Shown here piece by piece: positions 24,596 to 33,416 of a stretch of 64,000 nt of DNA (the stretch's first letter is position 1; each line of letters begins with the position of its first letter). A model generated the notes under the pieces. It did not search any database and was not told the DNA's origin. It saw nothing but the letters and a program-made list of their open reading frames with translations. Source of the DNA: Companilactobacillus kimchiensis (lineage in GTDB: Bacteria > Bacillota > Bacilli > Lactobacillales > Lactobacillaceae). Position numbers and translations under genes: made by a program. The stretch lies in contig NZ_JQCF01000003.1 of assembly GCF_001438805.1 (NCBI RefSeq), positions 1 to 64,000 on the forward strand, in the 5' to 3' direction.

Positions 24596-25285
24596 ATGGC
24601 AAAATTAGTTTTCATTCGTCACGGACAAAGTGAATGGAATTTATCAAACCAATTTACTGGTTGGGTTGATGTTGACTTAAGTGAAGAAGGCGTTAAGCAA
24701 GCTCAAAATGCTGGTAAACTTCTAAAAGAATCTGGTATTTTATTTGATCAAGCTTATACATCAGTATTGACACGTGCTATCAAGACATTGCACTATGCTC
24801 TTGAAGGTGCTGACCAATTATGGATTCCTGAAACAAAGACATGGAGACTTAACGAACGTCACTACGGTGCACTTCAAGGTCTAAACAAGAAAGAAACTGC
24901 TGAAAAATACGGTGATGAACAAGTTCATATCTGGAGACGTTCATACGATACATTACCTCCATTGTTGAAAGCTACTGACGAAGGTTCAGCTGCTAACGAC
25001 CGTCGTTACGCTAACTTGGACCCAAGAATTATTCCTGGTGGCGAAAACCTTAAAGTTACTTTGGAACGTGTAATTCCATTCTGGGAAGACGAAATTGCTC
25101 CTAAGTTATTAGATGGCAAGAACGTTATCATCGCTGCCCACGGTAACTCACTACGTGCTTTGACTAAGTACATCGAAAACATCTCTGATGCTGACATCAT
25201 GGACGTTGAAATGACTACTGGTGAACCAGTTGTTTATGACTTGGACAAAGACTTGAACGTTGTAAGTAAGAAGAAGCTTAACTAA
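24596..25285 (+). CDS. gpmA: 2,3-bisphosphoglycerate-dependent phosphoglycerate mutase
   Basis: The ATG at 24596 ([15 protein letters not shown]) follows AAGAGGATC; an earlier in-frame ATG lacks spacing. The product of 229 residues has the RHGxSxWN phosphohistidine motif (His9/10), [10 protein letters not shown], the [12 protein letters not shown] block and [13 protein letters not shown] with the second catalytic His. It interconverts 3- and 2-phosphoglycerate in glycolysis. Codon use is strongly biased, as expected for an abundant enzyme. It is a single-gene unit with its own terminator. Confidence 0.97.
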   Translation: MAKLVFIRHGQSEWNLSNQFTGWVDVDLSEEGVKQAQNAGKLLKESGILFDQAYTSVLTRAIKTLHYALEGADQLWIPETKTWRLNERHYGALQGLNKKETAEKYGDEQVHIWRRSYDTLPPLLKATDEGSAANDRRYANLDPRIIPGGENLKVTLERVIPFWEDEIAPKLLDGKNVIIAAHGNSLRALTKYIENISDADIMDVEMTTGEPVVYDLDKDLNVVSKKKLN

Positions 25286-25306
25286 TTTTTGATTAGTTGA
25301 ATATTG

Positions 25307-25340
25307 ATAAGACCGCACATTTGTGCAGTCTTATTTTTTT
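25307..25340 (+). terminator. terminator of gpmA
   Basis: ATAAGACCGCACA pairs with TGTGCAGTCTTAT, followed by a run of T. Confidence 0.88.
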
Positions 25341-25392
25341 ATAATCATCTGATTAATGTGTACAATGGAACTTATGAGAGGGGGCAAATAAT

Positions 25393-25596
25393 ATGGCAAT
25401 GAAACCCCAGAAAATTATCAAGATCCTGAGACAAAATGGATTCGTCAAGAAATCTCAAAATGGATCACATTTAAAAATGTATAACCCTGAAACTAACGTA
25501 ACGCTGCCGGTTCCGATTCATCACGATAAGGAATTGGAACATGGTATTGAAAGTAAAATTTTGAAACAGGCAGGCATAAATCAGAACGATTTATAA
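25393..25596 (+). CDS. hicA: HicA-family mRNA interferase toxin, 67 aa
   Basis: The protein has the double-stranded-RNA-binding-like HicA fold: KPQKIIKILRQNGFVKKSQNGSHLKMYN, with the catalytic His in GSHLKM, then VTLPVPIHHDKELEHGIESKILKQAGI. HicA enzymes cut mRNAs and are neutralised by HicB. GAGAGGGGG precedes the ATG. The order toxin-antitoxin with a 26-base gap is usual for hicAB. Confidence 0.9.
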   Translation: MAMKPQKIIKILRQNGFVKKSQNGSHLKMYNPETNVTLPVPIHHDKELEHGIESKILKQAGINQNDL

Positions 25597-25622
25597 TTTG
25601 TTTTCAAGATGGGGGAATTGGT

Positions 25623-25916
25623 ATGAATACGACTAAAAATATTTTAGCTTATCCAGTGATTTTACATCCGGAAGATGATGGCAATTATTGTGTGGAGATT
25701 CCTGATATCAATGGTGGGACTTGGACCCAAGGTGAGAATCAAAATGATGCTTTGTTGATGGCTCATGATGCGATTGGTATTATGTTGGACGACGTTTCTG
25801 AATATCCCCATGCTTCAAATATAGCGGATATAATTGTCCATGATTCTGATATTAAAATTATGGTTTCCATTGATATGAATGAGTATAAAAAAAATAAAAC
25901 TACATTTAAAGTGTAG
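25623..25916 (+). CDS. hicB: HicB-family antitoxin, 97 aa
   Basis: The HicB partial RNase H-like fold is visible: LAYPVILHPEDDGNYCVEIPDINGGTWTQGENQNDALLMAHDAIGIML. There is no clear C-terminal helix-turn-helix or ribbon-helix-helix after about residue 85, so it may regulate transcription weakly or not at all. The end of the gene is built into its own terminator hairpin. Confidence 0.9.
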   Translation: MNTTKNILAYPVILHPEDDGNYCVEIPDINGGTWTQGENQNDALLMAHDAIGIMLDDVSEYPHASNIADIIVHDSDIKIMVSIDMNEYKKNKTTFKV

Positions 25917-25928
25917 TTTTATTTTTTT
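25896..25928. terminator. terminator overlapping the end of hicB
   Basis: AAAACTACA pairs with TGTAGTTTT and has T/A tracts on both sides; the stop codon of hicB lies within the right arm. Confidence 0.8.
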
Positions 25929-25938
25929 ACGAAAGTAT

Positions 25939-26283
25939 CTATTCGTCACACAATGATCGTTCAATTAATTTATGGTCAATATGGGTATCACCCCAATTAC
26001 AAATAGCATCTAATATCGGAAAAAGTGATTTTCCATTCTCAGATAATCGATATTCAACGTGTGGTTCAGCGGTTTTAAAATCATGGCGAGTTATCAAACC
26101 ATCATTTTCTAATTCCCGCAATTGATTGGTCAAAGTTTTGTGCGAAACATCTTTGATATGATGTTGTAATTCTCCAAAGCGACGTTCATCAGTTTCAGCT
26201 AATTCATACATGATCATAATTTTCCATTTACCTTGAATCATGTGCATGGTGGCATCAAATTCATTCAAATATTTTGGTTCCAT
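25939..26283 (-). CDS. HxlR-family winged-helix regulator, 114 aa
   Basis: The ATG at 26283 follows GAGGACTCAC. HxlR pattern: FDATMHMIQGKWKIMIMYELAETDERRFGELQHHI, then SHKTLTNQLRELENDGLITRHDF and PHVEYRLSENGKSLFPILDAICNWG. There is no conserved N-terminal Cys of the redox-sensing type; one Cys lies in AICNWG. It is divergent from the SDR gene, so it most likely controls that gene and itself. Confidence 0.88.
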   Translation of the reverse strand: MEPKYLNEFDATMHMIQGKWKIMIMYELAETDERRFGELQHHIKDVSHKTLTNQLRELENDGLITRHDFKTAEPHVEYRLSENGKSLFPILDAICNWGDTHIDHKLIERSLCDE

Positions 26284-26405
26284 GTGAGTCCTCGAGTTTT
26301 CCACAGCCAGTAGTTACCTTCATGTGCGTACTTGTTGTTCATAATATATGCCATTATACTGTAAATCGTTGAAAAAAACTTTTATTAGAAATGAGAATAA
26401 TATAT

Positions 26406-27134
26406 ATGAAAAAATTAGTTGTAATTACCGGTGCCAGTTCAGGCTTTGGGGAACAAATTGCCAAGATTTTTAACGCTGATGGATATCCGATGTTGTTATT
26501 AGGTCGTCGCACTGAAAAACTAGAAACTGTTGCTAAAGGAATGGATAATGTCATGATCGATTCAGTTGATGTAACTGACTATGATCAATTTGAAAAAGCC
26601 ATTCGTAAAGCTGAAGCTAAGTATGGCAAAACGGATCTGTTAGTTAATAATGCAGGCGTGATGTTACTTGGTAACGTCCAAAATCAAAATCCCAAAGAAT
26701 GGCAAACAATGCTCGACACTAATGTCATGGGTGTTTTGAATGGAACTCAAATTGTTTTGAACGATATGCGTGAGCGCGAACATGGAACAATTTTGAACAT
26801 GTCATCAATTGCTGGCAAGAAAACTTTCGTTAACCACGCAGCTTATGTGGCTTCGAAGTTTGGCGTTCATGGTTTATCAGAAACTATCCGGGAAGAAAGT
26901 TCTGCTAAGAATGTTCGTATCATGATGGTGGCTCCAGGTGCCGCTGAAACTGAATTGTTAACTCATGTTACAAGTAAATCTGCTTTAAAGGATTATGCTG
27001 CTTGGGAAGAAACAATGGGTGGCGTTGTGCTTGATCCAAAATATGTCGCTGAAACAGTTAAGTTTATGTATGACATGCCCCAAGAAGTTAATATTCGTGA
27101 AGTTGATATTGCAGCTACACGTCAAGATTCATAA
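26406..27134 (+). CDS. short-chain dehydrogenase/reductase, 242 aa
   Basis: Classical SDR features: TGASSGFG cofactor loop near the N-terminus, NNAGVM, the catalytic Ser in NMSSIAG, and YVASK with Tyr and Lys. LLLGRRTEK after the second strand favours NADPH. The substrate is unknown. The start at 26406 is the second ATG; an ATG at 26391 is also possible and neither has a strong ribosome site. Divergent from the HxlR gene, which is likely its regulator. Confidence 0.88.
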   Translation: MKKLVVITGASSGFGEQIAKIFNADGYPMLLLGRRTEKLETVAKGMDNVMIDSVDVTDYDQFEKAIRKAEAKYGKTDLLVNNAGVMLLGNVQNQNPKEWQTMLDTNVMGVLNGTQIVLNDMREREHGTILNMSSIAGKKTFVNHAAYVASKFGVHGLSETIREESSAKNVRIMMVAPGAAETELLTHVTSKSALKDYAAWEETMGGVVLDPKYVAETVKFMYDMPQEVNIREVDIAATRQDS

Positions 27135-27151
27135 AATAATAATCAAATTCT

Positions 27152-27183
27152 GACTTCACAAATTGTTGTGAGGTCTTTTTTTT
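27152..27183 (+). terminator. terminator of SDR gene
   Basis: GACTTCACAA pairs with TTGTGAGGTC, followed by eight T. Confidence 0.85.
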
Positions 27184-27222
27184 CGGTATAATTACAGTTA
27201 ATAAATAATAGAAGGTCTCGCA

Positions 27223-27405
27223 ATGTTAAAAGCTTTCAAAAGAACCACCTTATATTTTGTCTATGAAGTAATTGTTTTAGGCGTTATCTATGATGCACTA
27301 ATCGTATTTAAAATGATGACTAAGAATGTTAGTGGTATCGGAATTTTGATTGGACTGTCAATTATTTATCTAGTTCAGTTAGGTTATTTTTACTATAAGC
27401 GTTAA
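27223..27405 (+). CDS. small two-helix membrane protein, 60 aa
   Basis: The frame MLKAFKRTTLYFVYEVIVLGVIYDALIVF then GIGILIGLSIIYLVQLGYFYYKR has two hydrophobic helices and Lys/Arg at both ends. GAAGGT precedes the ATG and terminators lie on both sides, so it is an independent gene. Family not recognised. Confidence 0.6.
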   Translation: MLKAFKRTTLYFVYEVIVLGVIYDALIVFKMMTKNVSGIGILIGLSIIYLVQLGYFYYKR

Positions 27406-27410
27406 TTATT

Positions 27411-27441
27411 AGGTCGACATATTAATATGTTGATCTTTTTT
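27411..27441 (+). terminator. terminator of small membrane protein gene
   Basis: GGTCGACATATT pairs with AATATGTTGATC, followed by TTTTTT. Confidence 0.75.
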
Positions 27442-27530
27442 GTAGTTCGCAAAATTGTTTAACTTTTTTGACGATGCTAAACTTAATATACTTCCTAGCA
27501 AACAATTAAACTAAAAAGTGGGTGGAAATT

Positions 27531-28592
27531 ATGTTTTTGGCGATTAAAGAGATCTTACATAATAAAACAAGATACCTATTAGTGATTTTTACCGTATTCC
27601 TAATTAGTTATATGGTTTTTTTTTTAACCAGTTTAGCTGTAGGATTGGCTCGTCAAAATCGAACTGCCGTTGATCAATGGGATGCTAAGACGGTCGTAGT
27701 TTCCAGTTATGCTAATAAAAGCTTAACAGTCTCGTCAATTCCAGAAGCCAAGTATCAAAAATATTTAACTGATAAAGATGTGGCACCAGTCGGTCAAATG
27801 ACAGTTGTTTCACAATTGCGCAACTCTAGTAATAAAATTAATACTAATGTTTTTGGCGTTGATTGGAATGATTATCTTAGTCCCAAATTGACAGAAGGTC
27901 GATTGCCACAGACTAATCGTGAAGTAGTCGTTGATGATTCGCTCAAAAATGATGATATCAAATTGGGTTCTCAGATAAAAATCAATGGGAGTGATGATTA
28001 CTACAAAGTTGTTGGTCTGACCAAGGATAATAGTTTCTTTACAATACCAATTATTTTTACTAATATGAAAACTTTTCGAACTTTGAAATATGGTTCCAGT
28101 CAGGTTAAAAATATTAGTGCCTTGGTTGTCCGTAATGATAAAAAAATCACAGAGACTGGTTTAACTCAAATTACGATTAAAGATTTAATTAATCATATTC
28201 CAGGTTATACAGCTCAGGTAATGGTTTTTAGTTTTATGATTATTGCGATGATAGTCATTACTTTTTTAATCATCGGAATTTTTATGTATATCATTACTAT
28301 TCAAAAGATCAGTCTGTATGGTGTGATGCGAGCCCAAGGTATCAGAACAAGTAAGATTATCGAATCTTTATTCTATCAAATTTTGATTTTAACAGCTGCA
28401 GGTGCTGCCTTAGCACTAATCTTTATGGCTATTACTCAATTATTCTTGCCAAAGACAGTGCCGTTTTATAGTGATTGGCTAGCATACTTAGTTCTAACTC
28501 TGGCGATTATGGTTATGGCCGTTTTAGGTGGATCACTATCAATCCAACGAGTTTTAAAAATCGATCCTTTATCCGCAATTGAGGGGGAATAA
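27531..28592 (+). CDS. ABC transporter permease, FtsX/MacB type, 353 aa
   Basis: The ATG at 27531 follows GGGTGGAAATT. One N-terminal membrane helix (about 15-37), a large extracellular domain (about 40-225) of the MacB-PCD kind, then three helices and the FtsX domain (VITFLIIGIFMYIITIQKISLYGVMRAQGI to the end) are typical of type VII exporters. They drive export or mechanotransmission rather than import. The ATPase gene starts two bases after this gene. The substrate (peptide, lipid or drug) is unknown. Confidence 0.87.
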   Translation: MFLAIKEILHNKTRYLLVIFTVFLISYMVFFLTSLAVGLARQNRTAVDQWDAKTVVVSSYANKSLTVSSIPEAKYQKYLTDKDVAPVGQMTVVSQLRNSSNKINTNVFGVDWNDYLSPKLTEGRLPQTNREVVVDDSLKNDDIKLGSQIKINGSDDYYKVVGLTKDNSFFTIPIIFTNMKTFRTLKYGSSQVKNISALVVRNDKKITETGLTQITIKDLINHIPGYTAQVMVFSFMIIAMIVITFLIIGIFMYIITIQKISLYGVMRAQGIRTSKIIESLFYQILILTAAGAALALIFMAITQLFLPKTVPFYSDWLAYLVLTLAIMVMAVLGGSLSIQRVLKIDPLSAIEGE

Positions 28593-28594
28593 TT

Positions 28595-29266
28595 ATGTCT
28601 TTAATTGAAATGATTAATGTGAACAGACAGTATGGTTCCGGTCGGACTTTGGTTGAAGCTTTACACCCAACTAATTTTTCCTTAAATAGTGGTGAGTTTA
28701 TTGGAATTTATGGACCCTCGGGTTCTGGAAAAACCACTTTTTTAACTATCTTGGGATTATTGCAATCGCCGACGCAGGGTAAAATTCTGGTTAATGGGAA
28801 AGATACGACCAAAATGAATTCTCGGACGAAAACTGATTTACGATTCGATCAATTTGGCTTTGTTTTACAGGCCTCTAATTTAATTCCATTTTTAACGGTT
28901 AAGGAACAATTTAAATTAGTTGATAAGCTTTCAACTTCCAAAAAAGAAAAAATGAATCGGAATACTTTGTTACATTTATTGGATCTGCAAAGTGTAGTTA
29001 ATAACTATCCCAGTAATTTATCTGGAGGTGAACGTCAACGGGCTGCTATTGCCAGAGCATTGTATAATAATCCTAATATTATATTGGCAGATGAACCAAC
29101 GGCCAGTCTGGATTCAAGTCGAGCACAACAAGTGGTAGAATTTCTCACTCAGATAGCGCATGAGTCACAAAAGGGCGTCATTATGATCACTCATGATACG
29201 AGATTATTAGCAGCAACCGATCATGTATATGAAATGCGAGATGGCTATTTGAATCAGCAAAGATAA
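28595..29266 (+). CDS. ABC transporter ATPase, LolD/MacB type, 223 aa
   Basis: Walker A GPSGSGKTT (about residue 40), Q-loop FVLQASNLIPFLTV, signature LSGGERQRAAIARAL and Walker B IILADEPTASLD, then H-loop MITHD. The pattern belongs to the LolD/FtsE/MacB group and pairs with the FtsX-type permease two bases upstream. Ribosome site GAGGGGG overlaps the end of the permease gene. Confidence 0.94.
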   Translation: MSLIEMINVNRQYGSGRTLVEALHPTNFSLNSGEFIGIYGPSGSGKTTFLTILGLLQSPTQGKILVNGKDTTKMNSRTKTDLRFDQFGFVLQASNLIPFLTVKEQFKLVDKLSTSKKEKMNRNTLLHLLDLQSVVNNYPSNLSGGERQRAAIARALYNNPNIILADEPTASLDSSRAQQVVEFLTQIAHESQKGVIMITHDTRLLAATDHVYEMRDGYLNQQR

Positions 29267-29280
29267 AGGAGGTAAATTTT

Positions 29281-29751
29281 ATGACATCAATTTATGATTT
29301 TACGGAGACAGAAATGAATGGATTTACGATTGATTTTAAAGATTATCAAGGAAAAGTTTTGTTAGTGGTCAATACGGCCAGCAAATGTGGCTTTGCACCA
29401 CAACTGGAAGGTCTGGAAACACTTTATAAAAAATATCATGATCAAGGCCTTGAAGTGATTGGTTTGCCATCGAATCAATTTCATCAGGAATTAGATTCTG
29501 ATCAAGCAACTAGTGACTATTGTCAGATGCATTATGGAGTAACCTTTCCAATGACGCAAAAGGTAATGGTCAATGGTTCTAATGCAGATCCATTGTTTAA
29601 TTATTTAAAAGATGCGATTGGACACGGTCGAATCAAGTGGAATTTCACTAAGTTCTTGATAGGTCGAGATGGTCAAGTAATAAACCGTTTTGCACCAATT
29701 ACTAAACCAGAAAAATTTGAACCAGAGATAGTTAATGCATTAGAACAATGA
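29281..29751 (+). CDS. glutathione peroxidase-family thiol peroxidase, 156 aa
   Basis: Family motifs: VLLVVNTASKCGFAPQ with the peroxidatic Cys36, EVIGLPSNQF, and IKWNFTKFLIGRDG with the Trp/Asn of the catalytic tetrad. It uses cysteine, not selenocysteine. Bacterial members reduce peroxides with thioredoxin or small thiols. AAAGGAGG precedes the ATG, 15 bases after the ABC ATPase gene, so it is probably co-transcribed with the exporter. Confidence 0.93.
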   Translation: MTSIYDFTETEMNGFTIDFKDYQGKVLLVVNTASKCGFAPQLEGLETLYKKYHDQGLEVIGLPSNQFHQELDSDQATSDYCQMHYGVTFPMTQKVMVNGSNADPLFNYLKDAIGHGRIKWNFTKFLIGRDGQVINRFAPITKPEKFEPEIVNALEQ

Positions 29752-29797
29752 TCAATTTATATAAATATTTAAATTAGTTTTGGATATTTGAACATGT

Positions 29798-29803
29798 TAT
29801 ACT
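29798..29803 (+). promoter_or_regulatory. extended -10 of the antisense RNA
   Basis: TGTTATACT is an extended -10 (TG-N-TATACT, -10 at 29798-29803); transcription should start near 29810. The minus-strand toxin also has a TGCTATACT box (near 30034), so the two opposed promoters look alike. Confidence 0.55.
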
Positions 29804-29809
29804 AAAGGT

Positions 29810-29875
29810 GCAAAAAATGAAGAAGCATCAAAACACCAAAACCCGAAGCGAGTGTGATCGCTTCGGGTTTTATAG
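29810..29875 (+). ncRNA. candidate antisense RNA of Fst-like system
   Basis: A short RNA of about 65 nt would run from the extended -10 promoter to the terminator at 29838-29871. It carries CATCAAAACACC, nearly complementary to the toxin mRNA's ribosome site and start (GGTGTTGATG), and shares the terminator sequence. In the par locus of pAD1 the RNA II antitoxin is organised this way. Confidence 0.5.
29838..29871. terminator. bidirectional terminator shared by toxin and antisense RNA
   Basis: AAAACCCGAAGCGA pairs with TCGCTTCGGGTTTT (14 bp, perfect), with runs of T after each arm. Confidence 0.88.
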
Positions 29876-29897
29876 TGGGCTAGATTGCCTTTGTATT

Positions 29898-29987
29898 TTA
29901 CTTGCGGTGTTTGTGTTCTAACCAATTAGCAAACCAAGCGGTTATCAAGCCGACTGCAAGGGGGCCAAAAAATGAAGTCCACGTCAT
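29898..29987 (-). CDS. Fst/Ldr-like type I toxin peptide, 29 aa
   Basis: The frame MTWTSFFGPLAVGLITAWFA continues NWLEHKHRK. A single hydrophobic helix with a Pro, followed by a W-L-charged tail, is the pattern of Fst-family peptides (typically ...P-VG-x3-F-x-W-L-x-R). They insert in the membrane and are repressed by an antisense RNA. GGAGGTGTT is the ribosome site. The 5' leader forms a hairpin (29996-30014) touching this site. Confidence 0.75.
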   Translation of the reverse strand: MTWTSFFGPLAVGLITAWFANWLEHKHRK

Positions 29988-29995
29988 CAACACCT

Positions 29996-30014
29996 CCAAT
30001 CCTTGTCAGATTGG
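29996..30014 (-). promoter_or_regulatory. 5' leader hairpin of toxin mRNA
   Basis: CCAATC pairs with GATTGG around a seven-base loop, and GATTGG runs directly into the AGG of the ribosome site. In Fst mRNAs a similar stem limits translation. Confidence 0.5.
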
Positions 30015-30132
30015 TAAGGCAACGGTGTGAGTATAGCATCAGAGTTCAACTTTTAGATATGAAGTATAGCAAATATTTCCGCAAAAAAATCACGTTGATT
30101 TCGTTATAAAAACGGAATTTACGTGATTTTTT

Positions 30133-31008
30133 CTATTCTTCAACCTGGGCTTCTAAGTTAAATAGAGAAGCGGTGTTACTAAAGATATGTTTAGCAGTAT
30201 CGGATTTATTCATTGTGTAAAGATGAACGCCATTGACGTCATTCGTAACTAAATCAACAATTTGATCCACGGCATAGGCGATACCAGCTTCTTTAAGTGA
30301 AACGGGATTGTCTTTATATTTGTCCAAAATATTAATAAATTTCTTAGGCAAATGGGCGGCACAATTTTCAATAACATGAAGTGCCTGCTTACGGTTCACA
30401 ATGGGCATAATACCAGCCAAGATGGGAACGTTGATGTCAGCAATCGCACATTCTTCTTGGAATCGATAAAATTGTTCATTGTCATAAAAAAGTTGAGTAA
30501 TTAATTGGTCGCAACCGGAATCAACTTTTTCTTTCAAATGTTTAACATCATCGATACGATTTTTTGAATCCGGATGAACTTCAGGATAACAGGCACCAGA
30601 AACTTCAAAATATGGTTTCTGCTGTTTGATGAATTTTGTTAAATCACTAGCATAAGTAAAATCTGTTTCAGGAGTGTAGCCGTCAACGATATCACCGCGA
30701 AGAGCTAATATTTGATTGATATGCATAGCTTCGAGTTGGTCAAGGATACTACTGACTTCAGCTTTGGTGACATAGGCAGCAGGCATATGAACCATTGTTG
30801 GACAATCTAAAGTATCGTTGACATATTTAGCTAAGTCGATGGTAGTTTTTTCGTAATTTAATTTATGGTTACTAGCCGTTACACTGATAAAGCTAGGGTT
30901 TAAACCCTTTAATTGATCCAAAGTATCAGTTAATTTCCCAACACCAACTTCTGAATTGGGTGGAAAAACTTCAAACGACAGAGTTGGAAAATTTTTAGTT
31001 TCTGTCAT
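30133..31008 (-). CDS. metF: methylenetetrahydrofolate reductase, 291 aa
   Basis: MetF TIM-barrel features: [12 protein letters not shown] near the start, [23 protein letters not shown] and the [16 protein letters not shown] / PILAGIMPI blocks, which bind FAD and folate. It supplies 5-methyl-THF for MetE. The gene overlaps metE by 14 bases, and both form one operon. The length is usual for the family. Confidence 0.96.
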   Translation of the reverse strand: MTETKNFPTLSFEVFPPNSEVGVGKLTDTLDQLKGLNPSFISVTASNHKLNYEKTTIDLAKYVNDTLDCPTMVHMPAAYVTKAEVSSILDQLEAMHINQILALRGDIVDGYTPETDFTYASDLTKFIKQQKPYFEVSGACYPEVHPDSKNRIDDVKHLKEKVDSGCDQLITQLFYDNEQFYRFQEECAIADINVPILAGIMPIVNRKQALHVIENCAAHLPKKFINILDKYKDNPVSLKEAGIAYAVDQIVDLVTNDVNGVHLYTMNKSDTAKHIFSNTASLFNLEAQVEE

Positions 31009-33259
31009 GGACTAGCAACTCCTCTCGAACTTCCTTAGCGGCTTGGGTTAAGTTTTCAACACTAGCCTTAGCTTCTTTGATGCCTCGAGTCTTGAGCCCA
31101 CAGTCAGGATTGATCCAAACTTTTTCTTCAGGAACTTTGGCTAGAATCTTATGGATAGTTGTTTTGATTTCTTCAACTGATGGGATACGTGGTGAGTGAA
31201 TATCATAAACACCAGGACCAACTTGAAGTTGGAAATTCTCTTTTTGTAAAGCATCCAAGATCTCCAAGTTTGAACGTGAGGCTTCAAAGGAAATTACGTC
31301 AGCGTCCAAATTTTGAATAGCGGGGATGATATCAGTAAATTCAGAATAACACATGTGAGTATGGATCTGTGTTGTTGGTTGAACCTTACTGTGAACCAAA
31401 CGGAAAGCAGGAACAGCCCAGTCAAGGTATTCTGAATACCAGTCAGTTTTACGAAGGGGTAGTTTTTCACGCAAAGCAGCTTCATCAATTTGGATGATCT
31501 TAATGCCATTTTTTTCCAAATCTAGGACTTCATCTTGGATAGCCAAAGCAATTTGGATAGTTGAATCCTTGATTGAAATGTCTTCACGAGGGAAAGACCA
31601 GTTCAAAATAGTTACCGGACCAGTTAACATACCTTTGACGATCTTGTCAGTTTTACTTTGAGCGTATTTTGACCATTTAACAGTGATAGGATGATTACGA
31701 GCAACGTCACCCCAGATAATTGGCGGTTTAACACCACGAGTACCATATGATTGAACCCAACCATTTTTACTGAAGAGGTAACCGTCTAAGTTTTGACCGA
31801 AGTATTCAACCATGTCATTACGTTCGAATTCACCATGAACTAAAACGTCGAGGCCAATATCTTCTTGCCACTTCAACCATTCGTCAATGTGACCAGCAAT
31901 AAATTTATCGTATTCAGCTTGAGAAATTTCATCGTGTCGGAATTGAGCACGAATCTTTTTAACTTCTTTAGTTTGGGGGAAAGAACCAATGGTAGTTGTA
32001 GGAAGTAATGGTAAATTGAATTCTTGCTTTTGAATGGTAGCACGCTCTGCCAAAGCAGGATGTCTGACAAATGAATCCTTAGTTAACTTAGCAACACGTT
32101 CATGAACAGCAGGGTTTGGTTGAACACGTGGCTTTTCGAATAGTTGTTTGTTCTTAGTTTCAGCAACTTGGCCATTACCATTAAGAATAGCCTGAATATC
32201 ATCAAGTTCAGTTAACTTCTCTTTAGCATAAGCAAAATGTTGTTTAATTTCAGTTGAAAAAGTTTCGTTTTCAATCGTGAAGGGAACGTGGAGTAAAGAA
32301 CATGAAGTAGAAATTACGATATTTTTAGCAGGAAGGCTCTTAATTAGTTCAGTTGTTTCTTCATAATGATTACGCCAGATATTTTTACCATTAACAACCC
32401 CGGCAAAGAGAATTTTATCGTCAGGGAAACCTGATTTAACAAGTTCGGCGGTCTTACGTCCTTCGTGGAAATCAAGACCAATTCCTTCAACGGGTAGCTT
32501 GATAAGGTCAGAATAAACGTCACGAACATCACCGAAGTAGGTTTGGAGAAGAACTTTTAAACCGGATTTGTTTTGTAATAGTTTAGCGTAGATATCTTCA
32601 AACAAGGTTTTCTTATCGCCAGTGACATCTTTAACTAGTTCAGGTTCGTCAAGTTGGATCCATTGGGCTCCTTGCTGAGCTAACTTTTCGAAAACAGCTT
32701 GGTAAGCTTGAACTAAATCATCAACAAAATCAGTTGCTTTGACATCGTGGAATTCACTTAAACTAAGCAACGTGAATGGTCCAACGATAACAGGACGAGT
32801 AGTGATTCCAGCATCCTTAGCTTCTTGGAATTGGTCAAAAATTTTCGTATCAGTTAATTTAATGTCAGTATCTTTTGAAAATTGAGGTACTAAATAGTGG
32901 TAGTTAGTGTTGAACCATTTTTTCATAGGGAGAGCTTTGATATCACCTTCATCACCTTGGTAGCCACGAGCTAGAGCAAAGTAACGGTCTAATTGTGATA
33001 AATTCAATTTTTTAACAGCTTCAGGAATGATGTCGAAAAGATAGGCTGTATCTAGGGTTGTATCGAAGAATGAGAAGTCATTACTAGGAATACCGTCGAT
33101 ACCAGTATCTTTGATCAAGTTCCAGTGTTTTAAACGTAAGTCTTTCGCAAAACTCTGCAACTGATCTTCGGTAATTTCTTTACGCCAATATTTTTCAGTG
33201 TTAAATTTTAATTCGCGGTTTTCGCCGATTCTTGGAAATCCAATAATTGATGTAGTCAT
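30995..33259 (-). CDS. metE: cobalamin-independent methionine synthase, 754 aa
   Basis: The start at 33259 ([19 protein letters not shown]) follows AAGGGGAC; the 75-codon in-frame extension upstream covers the promoter and lysR operator and is rejected. The two barrel halves are complete: [11 protein letters not shown] and [13 protein letters not shown] in the first, [15 protein letters not shown], the zinc site HTHMCYSEF and DCGLKTR in the second. It methylates homocysteine with 5-methyl-tetrahydropteroyl-glutamate. Divergent LysR regulation is likely. Confidence 0.97.
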   Translation of the reverse strand: MTTSIIGFPRIGENRELKFNTEKYWRKEITEDQLQSFAKDLRLKHWNLIKDTGIDGIPSNDFSFFDTTLDTAYLFDIIPEAVKKLNLSQLDRYFALARGYQGDEGDIKALPMKKWFNTNYHYLVPQFSKDTDIKLTDTKIFDQFQEAKDAGITTRPVIVGPFTLLSLSEFHDVKATDFVDDLVQAYQAVFEKLAQQGAQWIQLDEPELVKDVTGDKKTLFEDIYAKLLQNKSGLKVLLQTYFGDVRDVYSDLIKLPVEGIGLDFHEGRKTAELVKSGFPDDKILFAGVVNGKNIWRNHYEETTELIKSLPAKNIVISTSCSLLHVPFTIENETFSTEIKQHFAYAKEKLTELDDIQAILNGNGQVAETKNKQLFEKPRVQPNPAVHERVAKLTKDSFVRHPALAERATIQKQEFNLPLLPTTTIGSFPQTKEVKKIRAQFRHDEISQAEYDKFIAGHIDEWLKWQEDIGLDVLVHGEFERNDMVEYFGQNLDGYLFSKNGWVQSYGTRGVKPPIIWGDVARNHPITVKWSKYAQSKTDKIVKGMLTGPVTILNWSFPREDISIKDSTIQIALAIQDEVLDLEKNGIKIIQIDEAALREKLPLRKTDWYSEYLDWAVPAFRLVHSKVQPTTQIHTHMCYSEFTDIIPAIQNLDADVISFEASRSNLEILDALQKENFQLQVGPGVYDIHSPRIPSVEEIKTTIHKILAKVPEEKVWINPDCGLKTRGIKEAKASVENLTQAAKEVREELLVHDRN

Positions 33260-33317
33260 AAGAAAGTCCCCTTTGTGTTTGTGGTAGTTATTATTATTTC
33301 GTTGTTTATAAATTAAC

Positions 33318-33346
33318 ATTGTATCGAGATATTGAATAACTGATAA
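33318..33346 (-). promoter_or_regulatory. metEF promoter
   Basis: On the minus strand TTATCA (33346-33341) and TACAAT (33323-33318) are spaced by 17 bases, about 60 bases before the metE start codon. Confidence 0.6.
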
Positions 33347-33360
33347 AAGTAATGATAGGT

Positions 33361-33377
33361 TATAGTTTGAAACTATA
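33361..33377. promoter_or_regulatory. LysR-type operator palindrome
   Basis: TATAGTTT-G-AAACTATA is a perfect 17-bp dyad in the metE-lysR gap, upstream of the metE -35 and next to the TATAAT (33385-33390) of lysR. It has the T-N11-A form of LysR sites and probably serves both genes. Confidence 0.7.
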
Positions 33378-33416
33378 TAGTGGATTATAATTAAGAAAAA
33401 ACTTTTAGGGGATACT

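Larger units (their letters stand above)
29752..30132. other. region holding an Fst-like type I toxin locus
   Basis: No long frame is present. It holds a short rightward RNA (29810-29872), a shared bidirectional terminator (29838-29871) and a 29-codon hydrophobic gene on the minus strand (29898-29987) with its leader. Confidence 0.65.

Noticed and set aside
32344-32532. Small frames on the strand of metE in other phases (31294-31509, 31873-32070, 32344-32532)
   Set aside because: They lie inside metE, whose protein is complete and conserved over the whole length.
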